DNA of 64,000 nt from Trichopria drosophilae (Eukaryota; Arthropoda; Insecta; Hymenoptera; Diapriidae). Shown here piece by piece: positions 21,614 to 33,600 of this stretch (the stretch's first letter is position 1; each line of letters opens with the position of its first letter). The notes under the pieces were generated by a model that was not told where the DNA came from, ran no database searches, and saw only the letters and a program-made list of their open reading frames with translations. The position numbers were made by a program, and so were the translations under genes. Location of the stretch: assembly GCA_030407085.1 (NCBI GenBank), contig CM059586.1:102189501-102253500 (forward strand), written 5' to 3'.

Positions 21614-24600
21614 TCAGTTTTGTCCACCGTTCCCTCCGCTGTTGGCAGCCGTCATCGGTTGGTACGGAATGAACAAAGACTGGCCCGGGTACGGCGGATA
21701 GCAATTCTCCGGAATGTTCGTCTGGGAAACTCCTGGGTAGACCGGCGGAGGTGGCGGCGGTGGATATATGTATGGAGCGAAAACAGGAGAGAACGGCGGT
21801 GCAAAGTTTTCCATTCCCGGATAGACGGGCGGCATGAAAGGAATTACGTTCCCATCTGCCATTTCTGGCGGTACCATATAAGGAACCGGATAAAAGCCTG
21901 GATTTGCCGCATAGTACGGTGGAGCGACGAATCCTTCCGAGTCTCCCGGATAATATCCGGCCTGTGGAAAAGCCATCGGTTGATTGTAGGCGGGGGGATA
22001 ATTCATCGGCGGCGGAATGTGCTGAAGTGGCGAATTCGGATGAGCGGCTAATCCGTTCTCCTTTCCGTTGCAGTGTCCTTGTTTCGCATCTACGCTTTTG
22101 TTGTAGCGGAAGTCATTGTCCGGATGGTGCGGACGATACATGTGTTGCGAATGCTGCATTTGTTGCGGCGGCGGTGCAGGCATGTTTTGCGAATTAAAGT
22201 TTCGATTACGATCTGTCCATAATTAAAAAAAAAATAATAAAATATTATTTTGTTGAATTACATTTTATTAATTGATGTTTCAAATTTTTACCGACAATCT
22301 TTTTACTAGTAGAAAAGTATGGTTAATCTTATCTTTTAAATTAATAATTGGCGAATTAAAGTTTCGATTACGATCTGTCCATAATTAAAAAAAGAATAAT
22401 AAAATATTATTTTGTTTAATTACATTTTATTAATTGATGTTTCAAATTTTTACCGACAATCTTTTTACTAGTAGAAAAGGTTAATCTTATCTTTTAAATT
22501 AATAACTAAGCTTATTTAAAATAAAACTGTTGATATACGTTTTGTAATGACCTGAACGGTTGACAAAATGTTGCTCTTGTCAAAACACCAAACTCTGCTT
22601 TATTTTTTTAAAACTGTCGCTAAGTTCAAGGCATAAATCTTTTGATTTGCAACAATGAATCACTATGTATAACCACGGTGAGCTACGATTCCATTCAACT
22701 CGATATTTTAAGCCATAAATGAAAATAATCGTTAGGGGGGGAACAAAAAATATCTTAATTTATTGTTTTTTTTTTTAAGGTTATTGACAATATTTTCATC
22801 AAAATAAAAGTTTGATATAGTTTTTTTCGCTGTAACGTTTGGGTTTTGACATTAGAAAGGTAATTCTGAATTTTACAGTATTTATTATTTATTTGTATAC
22901 TACGCATAGTCGAAAATATGCAAAAATTGGTTAGTTGAATTTTATTATTGGAGCACAAAGTTAATACATTGATAAAGACACTCGTTAATGTACATTTTAT
23001 TGACTATTTCGCATAATAAAATGTTTAATAAAGATTATGTTAATGTACGATTTTCGTTACGATTAGCAAATTCATTTGCGTTATATCATCGGTTAATTTA
23101 AAAAAAATGTTCTATATAGGGTATAGATATTGCTAATTACGAATTCAAGCTTGAACTTTCAAAATTCAAGATGGCGGATTCACATTCGCAATCGGCAACC
23201 TTGAAAACCCCCGTCCAGGACTTAGGTCCCTTTTTGCATAAATTGGAAGTGACATTTTTTATATCGCGTATTATTTACACTGAGATAAAAATGTAGTAAA
23301 AGATAGTATTTAATACTAGGTATTTATTGCGGTAAAATATGTGCCAATAAATACATGTCGTATATTTTACCACTATAAATTATCAAGATATATTGTAGGA
23401 TACGCATTGTAGTTGTATACTATAAGAAATATATAAATATATAATCTAATACTATTACATAATAGTTGCAACTACACTGGCCAACAATTAACACAGTACC
23501 AGTTTTGTATACTATCGATATTGGTAAATATAGTTATGTTACAATATTCGAAAATCATGTTACCACAATGTTTAGTATTGAAATATTAAATATGAATAAT
23601 TCCAACTTGTTCGTATTAAGAGAGATTTGTTTACTGATTATTACACACATACTTACTGTATTTACAAATAACAATAATCTTTCGGAACTATTGTAATTTA
23701 ACGTCGGTCTCTTACTATTTCTGCGTATTTCATATTATATCTAGGTTTCTACAATTCCCTGATATAATGGCCTACTGTTACTGATGAAAAAGATAATGAA
23801 TTTAGTTCTTAATACACCGCAAAATGTAATTATACATTGTATTATACTTTTGCAAATAAATTAGTTAGCTGCGTTATAAAATTACTACTTTTTTTTCATC
23901 TTACTCGTGATTCATGCAAAGAGGGACCTAAGTCCACTGATATTTTTTGTAATTATTAAAAATCCTCTTTAATTTTAAGCATAGAACGATATTTGTACCA
24001 TTGTAAGTGCATAAAAGCAACATTTCTATTAAATAATATTTTTATTTTTCATTATGCAAGAAAAGTAAATCAGTTTTTTGCGTTTTCCCAACAATTATCT
24101 ATATGGACTTAGTGCCCTTTTTGCATGGACCGATTCATATATTTAATATTATAAACACTAATAGTTTTATATCATTTCGATTTAAAGTGCGACGACTATT
24201 ATACACTTATTATTAAGTTTTTTTATTTTGTTTTAACATACGGTTCTCAATTACTCTATTACCAAATTTTTTTATTCTTTTCTTTGTTATTCAAATTGCG
24301 CTGATTGTGTCAGAATATTTTTGTACAAAGGTCTTATAGGCCGTTTATTTCTTTAAATAAAAATAAAAAAATAAAATTATATTTTTACGTTATAGGTTCC
24401 ATTTTGGGTTCAAAATCGGAAAAGAACAAAATATACAATGTACATTTTTAATGCGCAACAATCAGGAACACCTTTCTGATTCTTCATATGATGCTCAGTG
24501 TGCTATATGATGGACAAAATTCCAATTGAAAAAGAAATGATCTTGCAAAAACGAGATTTTATTTTGCATTTTAGAAAAATGCGTAATTATGTTTACAAAT

Positions 24601-27600
24601 TTTATGTATTTTGTTTTTCTCTTTATTCATGGTGGCCGCTTTTTTCTCGGAAAAAAATTCCCTGACTTTTCCCAGATTTTTCCCTGACCAATATTTTAAT
24701 GATATCTATTAAAAATAAACAATACGGATAAAAATGTTTTAAAAACAGCTACACATTTTCAATAAATTCTTTATTTTTTCAATCGACAACGAGTAGTATA
24801 TTCTAAAACATATTATCTATAAAAAACCAGAAAAAAAAACTCATGTTCCTGCGGATTTTTTCGTGTTTAATTCAAAATAATAGTAGAAAATTTGTTGGGG
24901 GTTCTTTGTCAAAATTTGTTATAAAATGTCAAGTTCTGCGGTAATATGTTAGACAATAATTATAAATCTTGATAAATTTAGAATTTAGGCGATTTTGTAC
25001 AGTATATTCAAAGTATTGTCAAAATTCTTACGAATGTCGACAATAACAAAAAATTGCCATAAATTTTATATTTTTCAAATACTATTGGACAAATATCAAC
25101 TACTCAATATAGAAATGGTAAAATAATCATTTAAACAAATTAATATTCTCAAAATTTGGTAGTTTTGTGCTGTTTTCAACATTTTAAAAATTTTTCTACG
25201 ATTTTTAGCTTTTTTATGCAATTTCAAAGATTTTTGAAGATTTAAAAAAATTTATGAAAGTTTTCCATCATTTTCAAAAGGTTTTATTTATACAAATATT
25301 TGTTTAAATAGAGAATTAGTATGGCAAATATATTTGAAATATTCTGTAAAGTATCTTTATAAAAAGATAAATATCTTTAAATATAAAATTGTTTGCATTT
25401 ATTTTTGTTAAACTATTAAATTTTATTCAAATCTGTTAGAATATATTCAATACCGAAATGTGTTACTGTTAAACGTGTTTATTTTTGTTGCAATGTACCA
25501 GAACGTTTAAAACTGAGCAGTACCACAAATATATTTTATTTAAGATTATTTTTTTTCTCAAAATTGTTGGTTTTTGGTGAAATCCGTCGAAAATGTTCAA
25601 AACTGAAATATGTTATTGATAAAAAACGTCAATATTTGTTTAAATTTGTAAGAAAGCATTTAAAATCATTTAAAAGAATTTTATGCGAAACACGATAAAA
25701 TAAAGCATTTTTCTGAATATGAAATTGTGCGATTTTTTGTTAAATAATGTTTTTCACTTTTTAAAGATTTGTCTACAATTTACTTTTTCCCTGACCAATT
25801 TTGAAATTCCCTGACTTTTCCCTGATTCCCTGACCAATTTTGAAATTCCCTGACATTTCCCTGATTTCCCGGTTTTCCCTGACGGTGGCCACCATGTTAT
25901 TTACTCAGATATTAAATATTAAGGTTTATTCGTTGTTTATTAAAGTTTTCTCTTGTTTTTGGTATTATTAAGCATATATTGTTATTTTTGTTTGTATAAA
26001 GGCCTTTCAAGGCTGTCTACTACAATAAATAAATAAAAGAACAGGGTAAATGTCATTTTTTTGAAATTTTACCCGCGATATAGCATGGCTCCAGCGTGAT
26101 TTTCTTCACTTTGTCTTTGAAAATTTGGCAAAAAGAAAGCAAATTAAAATACCTTAGACTCATGGAATATCTTTAATAACAAACTGGGTATTTAGAAAAT
26201 TCGACGGATTACATTCTTGATTTTGGGGTTGACGTTTCTCTTCTTGTTCACAACTGTATAAGTCTATTTAAAACATATGCATAAATATCTTATTTTACCA
26301 ATACTGATATGTATATGATTCTTTAGTTTGGCACTGGATGTACTTGATGTTCATCACAATGAAAATGTTACTTAAAACATAACTAACTAAAAGTACCGAC
26401 AATGTTACTAAAACGTAGTCATAATGTTACTAAAATTGGTACTTTTTGTTACTTTTCTTTCAATATCTCTTTTGTAATTCATCCTATGGTCTTGTTCTGT
26501 TCACGTAGTCGACGTTTTGACAGCGTCGCTGTCATTTTCAAGACTGAAAATTTATTCGAATTTTTTTAAAAAATTACTTAATATAAAAAATAATAATTAC
26601 AACAGTATATAAAGAACCGTAACATAAAATATTAAATACCTATCTCTATATAAATTGTAAAAATTAATATTTTACATTGTCGCAGTTTTATAGTTACATG
26701 AAGACTAACTGAAGTTATTGACATATCGACGAGTTTGTTGTCATTATTATCAATATAGTAGTAAGAAAATTTCTATGAAAAGTATATATTGCTCGGCTTT
26801 ATTATTAGAACAACGAAAAACTTTAACAACATTTCGACTATTATACATCTTTAACGGACCCTAGTTTTGCCGCACTTAACTTACTGTGCTACTAATTGGA
26901 CCCCTTCTACAGCACAGAATATCTTTGATCTGGATTCAGTTCAGCAAAGATTTATCCGCTATGTGGCACATAAGTCTGATGCGCCTATGCATTTTTTTGA
27001 CCACAATTACAAAAATTTAGCTACGATTCACGATCTTTATTCTATTAAATCTTTGCACAACTATCACGACATGGTGTTTATTTTCAAAATCGTAAATGGA
27101 CAGATCCCTAGCCTCGGAGTAACGAGTTTGTTCAGAGAGCAGTACCCCATAATCTGCGACTAGTCAGAAATATACAAGAAGATAGTCATCGAACTAATTA
27201 CGGTTTCTACTCATCAATCGCTAGACTAAAAAGAGAATGGAATGCGTTACCCCGTCTATAAGACAAGAGCGATGCATTTCATTTAAGACTAGGGTTAAGC
27301 TTCATACTAAAGTATTTGCTTAGATTTATATTTTATTTATACTTTATTAATGTTGTTACATCTTCACCAAAGTTAAGATTTATTCGTTATATTTAATCAT
27401 TTTATTATATTGCGTTGGCATTGGCTTTGTATTATATTTGTTTTTATTTTTGAACAAAGGCGCTTCAAAATGCAGTTGATCCAAAATAAATAAGTAAATA
27501 AATAATACTTTACATGGGTGATTCTCCGGAAACAGGGCATTTTCGTGTCTTTACGTTATATCTTACAAAAACTTTGACAATAAATTATTAAATTTCGATA

Positions 27601-30600
27601 GAAATGTTAAATAAACATCCCTGGCCCATGTTAATTTGAAAAAATAATACTTTTGTTACAAAAAACTGGTGTAAAATGACATTTAAAGACTAAAAGTAGC
27701 ATTTTTTATATGTCCAAACCTCCAAGTTCAAAACTTTAAAATATTAGCGCTATTAAGAAACCGAATTATTTTAATTTATTCAAATAATATTTCTATAGTA
27801 CAGCTCAAACTGTACAATTTCTCTCTGTGTAATATTTAATTAAATCAATATATATACTTATAATTATTGAAATATTAATGTCTTAAGAAATTTCTATGAG
27901 GTAACGACAATGCGTAAACTGGTATAAATAAACTGGAAATAATTAACTTTTTTACTAAAACTTATGAGAAAATCAAAGAAAAAACACTACACTTTACTAA
28001 TCCTCCATAAAAAATTGAAAAGAGAACATATTTACCTCATGAACAAGTAAAAACTGTATAAAAATACCACGTATTTTTATTAAATTAATTGTCGTCACCC
28101 GTCCTAATTTTGGTATTTTGATACAAACAGCAATTAAAAAACGATGAAAACTTAAAGATTACAGGAATAAACGTTACTGGCAATTTGTTTTTTAATTTAT
28201 TATTGTTTAAAATATGTAAAATTGGATTTTTTTTACAAATTTTCATTGTCGTCACCTTCATTGTCGTTACCAAACATTTGGCGTATCAGTTACGAAACAA
28301 GAACAAAGTGTAACCCGCAGCAAAAAATATTTTTCAAATCATAAATAACATTTATATTTCTCTTCCTCTTAGACATTTATTTAAATATAATTTAAAAAAC
28401 CACAAAATTAAACTTTATATTTGTTACAACGTTATGAATCAAGTTTATTATGAAATAATATTATTTATTAAAATTATGAATATAATATTATCATTGTAGT
28501 TACTAACCAACGACACATTAACTTTAATAAATTTATTTTGTCCAAAACTTCTTCAAAAATTCATGTGTTTTTCTTAATTTTTTAATTATTACTTAATAAA
28601 TAATTTTCATTTATTCACAAAAATGCACTAAATCAGATATGTACATTATGTTTTTGACTCTTTAGAGTTATTTTTTTCAAGTTTTTAATAAGCAATTGTT
28701 GGTTTATACAGCCGTATGAAATTGCGTCATAGTAAAAGTCTTCCCCTTTCCTTTAAAATAATTTTGTAGTGTGACTACTTTAACAATAACTTAACTTGGT
28801 GCTAATAAGGAAGATTCCATTAAAAAAAAAACGAATTTACAGTAACTTAAAAAAAAAAATTTTCATTCTTGAAAATGCCTTGTTTTTGGAGAATCGTCCA
28901 CATATTACTAATTGTTAATTTCTGTAAGTTTATTTTTCTTTGCAATTGATCTATTTCTTGGGAAGTAATGCCCGTCTTTTGGTTAATAATAATAAAAAAA
29001 AAAATTCTTCGAAATTAAGTCTACTTTTGTAGATAATATAAAATAAATAAATAAATAATTATAAGTTCGTTAATTATAAGATATTTTTTGTTCCCCCTAA
29101 CGATTATTTTTATTTATGGCTTTTGGGTTGAATTGAATCGTAGCTCACTGTGTAACGCATCTTGTAGTATCGTACTACATTTTTACATTGGGGCAGGGTA
29201 AACATTAACAATCACATTGCAAAACATGATTGGTTAGTGCTAATTTAAAATCAACATACAAAATATAATAAATGCAAGTTAAAAGTCAGAAATCAAAGAA
29301 TGTCATTAGTTATTCACATAATTGTCAACGAAATTGATTTTTTTAAGTATGAACGAAGCCTGCGTCAATTTAAAAAGTTGTCCAAAAGGAAAAACAGAAG
29401 GAAATTAATAAAAAAAAGACCAATAATTTTGATCTAGAATTGAAAATTAAAGGTAAAATACTTTGTTCCAGTTATAAAGTAAGGGGATTCCCATCGTTGA
29501 ACATTACTTTCAAAATGGCGCTTTTGGACAAGTTTAGTAACACATGAAATGAAAAACTATAGTAAAAAGATGTAAAATTAAAATACATACTTTCGTAACT
29601 TCTTTTGAATCTTGGCGGCGCTGAAGAGTTCTTTCCATTGCGCTGCGGCTCTCTGGCTCCTGGCAAATGTTCGCTCCTTTCGTAATTCGCGTACCCTGGA
29701 CCTTTATTGAAATCCTGACCGTTTCTATGCGAATCGTTAGAATTAAGATTCTGAGAATTGTGAGGAGATGAGAATCGCACATCTGGATTCCTTGGATACT
29801 TTTGGCCTCTACCAGCAAGGTTGTTGGAATAATCTTCCCTGCGACGCACTGGAGGCGTACGAGTCTGTCGAGAATTGAATCCTGAATTGTTTCCTTGAGT
29901 TGAGTCGTCGCCGTTTGGAATCATGCCTAAATTCATTAGTCAACTTATTATGGTTTTGACTGCAATGAGCCGGAAATACTTTTAATAATTCACTTTTTCT
30001 CAATAAAGAATGCGACATTAGAATACCTTCGAATGATTTAATTGCAAAGAAAAAAGTAGAATGGAACCGAAATATTCAATTTGATGCTTTAATAAAAGAT
30101 AATAAAATTATAAACATTTAATACAGAATTATCGCAATTAACGTCTTAGAATTTTAGTTTAATCAAAGATTGGTTTAATTATAATTCTCTTACTGTAAAA
30201 AAAATGCCACTAAATAAAATGGAAGATACACAAAATTTATATAGCTGCTATCGACTAATTTTAAATAATTGTAAAGCTAAAAATTGAAAAAATACTATTC
30301 ACATTTATTATTGTAAATAGTAAACAAGAAGGTTATCGTCATGTGTTTGATTGTTCTCGACGCTTACATATTATTTGTCAATAATTTTCAAACCACACAG
30401 TAGACGAAATATTGTTTCGCAACGTCCAAAATAATTATTTTTATTAATTTCTTTCTGACTTGTCATAATTCTATATTTTTGACATTTAATTAGAATACAA
30501 TGTTTACTTGTGCCCAAGGTTGTTTTTTAAGATTAATTTAAGTTACATATAATGTGTATATTTATTATTAATAAAGGAATGTTTAATTGTTTTTAGTTCT

Positions 30601-33600
30601 CAAGATGACGTCAATTGAACGTCGAAACGTTAATGAACATAAATAGTGTTCTTATTTACCTCCTGATACGGAATGATCAATTATAAAAAAAATTAATTGA
30701 AATACCACCGTTTGACCATATATATGGGTGATTCTCCAAAAACAGGGCATTTTCAAGAATGAAAAGTTACTGTAAATTCGTTTTTTTTTTTAATGGATTC
30801 TTGCTTATTAGCATCAAGTTAAGTTATTGTTAAAGTAGTCACGATACAAAATTATTTTAAAGGAAAGGGGAAGACTTTTACTATGACGCATTTTCATACG
30901 GCTGTATAAACCAACAATTGCTTATTAAAAATTTGAAAAAATAACTCTAAAGAGTCAAAAACATAATGTACATATCTGATTTAGTGCATTTTTGTGAATA
31001 ATTGAAAATTATTTATTAAGTAATAATTAAAAAATTAAGAAAAACACATGAAATTTTGAAGAAGTTTTGGACAAAATAAATTTATTAAAGTTAATGTGTC
31101 GTTGGTTAGTAACTACAATGATAATATTATATTCATAATTTTAATAAATAATATTATTTCATAATAAACTTGATTCATAACGTTGTAACAAATATAAAGT
31201 TTAATTTTGTGGTTTTTTAAATTATATTTAAATAAATGTCTAAGAGGAAGAGAAATATAAATGTTATTTATGATTTGAAAAATATTTTCTGCTACGGGTT
31301 ACACTTTGTTCTTGTTTCGTACCTGATACGCCAAATGTTTGGTAACGACAATGAAGGTGACGACAATGAAAATTTGTAAAAAAAATCCAATTTTACATAT
31401 TTTAAACAATAATAAATTAAAAAACAAATTGCCAGTAACGTTTATTCCTGTAATCTTTAAGTTTTCATCGTTTTTTAATTGCTGTTTGTATAAAAATACC
31501 AAAATTAGGACGGGTGACGACAATTAATTTAATAAAAATACGTAGTATTTTTATACAGTTTTTACTTGACAATGAGGTAAATATGTTCTCTTTTCAATTT
31601 TCTATGGAGGATTAGTAAAGTGTAGTGTTTTATCTTTGATTTTCTCATAAGTTTTAGTAAAAAAGTTAATTATTTCCAGTTTATTTATACCAGTTTACGC
31701 ATTGTCGTTACCTCATAGAAATTTCTTAAGACATTAATATTTCAATAATTATAAGTATATATATTGATTTAATTAAATATTATACAGAGAGAAATTGTAC
31801 AGTTTGAGCTATACTATAGAAATATTATTTGAATAAATTAAAATAATTCGGTTTCTTAATAGCGCTAATATTTTAAAGTTTTGAACTTGGAGGTTTGGAC
31901 ATATCAAAAATGCTACTTTTAGTCTTTAAATGTCATTTTACACCAGTTCTTTGTAACAAAAGTATTATTTTTTCAAATTAACATGGGCCAGGGATATTTA
32001 TTTAACATTTCTATCGAAATTTAATAATTTATTGTCAAAGTTTTTGTAAGATATAACGTAAAGACACGAAAATTCCCTGCTCTTATTCTAACTTCTTCTC
32101 TTATTCTAATTTTTTCACTTCCTCTATTCTAATTTCATGCATACAATATAACCTAAAAAAGCTCTTTTTAAAAACAAAAACATTTAACAATAAGTCAGTT
32201 CGGTTATCTGTCTAATAAATAATATTGTGTAAATTAATATTGATGTAAAAACGCAAAAGAAAAGTGCAAACGTTTTTTGCGGCAAATTAGAATACGAGAA
32301 GGAGACGCCATCTTGCCTGTCTGGACAAATTAGAATAAGAGAAGGACTACTGTATGTGAAAAATGGACAAAACCATGATAAAATAGCAAGAATAGATAGT
32401 ACTAAATATCTAGAAATAATTACGCCATTAATTTTACAATATAATGATACAACATTGCAATTAAATTACATAGTGGAAATATTATTTATGCATTATAATA
32501 ATCATATATAAGTTAGAATTAATGTATACTACATTGTGTTACTGTACTATATCGATAAATAAAATTTAAATACCTGGAATAACATTGGACGTGCCATCAA
32601 CATTACCTGGCATCATCATGTAGCACGGACTGCCTGGAAGGGACTGGTCGTTCCACATATTCTGCGACCAATAATACTAAACAGCCGACGCAAGAATTCG
32701 AAAAAAAAAAAAAAAACATAATGAAATCCAATCAGGAAAATAACATTTACTCATCGCTTCACGTAAACGTTATTTTCCGAACTTACCTTCAATCCTAAAT
32801 TGTAAAAATGTCTCAAAGCGGTCGGATCTGTAAATCATGTGTACGATTCGTCTTAAATTGCAACCTACTTCAATCTATAAATTTTACCTGAATATGGTAT
32901 ATCGCTGTTGTTCATCTCCATGCCTTTTGCAACGGTGTAACCGATCGGAACTCCATTATGATCCACTTGTTCGGCACCGCAAAGTTCTTCGGAATTACCG
33001 ATGTAACACGGAACGTTAACCGGTTGGTAATTCTCTGAAATTTAAACGTCATTAAAAAATTGATATCGCAAATATTTAAAAGTTTTATTACCGGAGTAAT
33101 TTGCATGCGCCGGATAGAAAACTTCGTCTTGTCGACGGATCGGCATCTTATTCGGAGATGAATTATTGCCGTTACTTTGTTGCGATTTCTTTTGCGTGTT
33201 GTTAAATCCTTCGTTACTTGGATTCTTTTGCTTCTTTTCAGGGACACTTATGTCGAGATTTGCGAGTGCTGTGTTCACGGATTCCACCGTGTTCTAAACA
33301 TAATTTATTAGAAAATTCTGATTAAATGACGGATTTAATGTTACTTACGTTTATAATTACTTCTTTGGTTGGTACAATTTCCTCCTGTGGTTTTTCTGTT
33401 TCGTTTTCTTCATTCCACTCGGTTTCAGAGTTCTTCACCTCATCTTTATTGATAGGACTTTGTTCTTCGCCGGAACTATTGCCAGCCGAGTTTCCGTTTA
33501 CAGTTTGATCTTTATGTTTGCGTGGTAGAGAACCCATTTGTCGTTTCCATTTGGAATCTACAATTTTTTCTTATTGAAATTAACAATTTTTAATTGATAG

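Noticed and set aside
21620..22197. Arg-rich open frames antisense to otu exon 12
   Set aside because: They are shadows of the Pro/Tyr-rich tail of Otu.
24600..25900. A gene in the gap between the repeats of otu intron 11
   Set aside because: All frames are closed by frequent stops. The end repeats explain it as a non-autonomous element.
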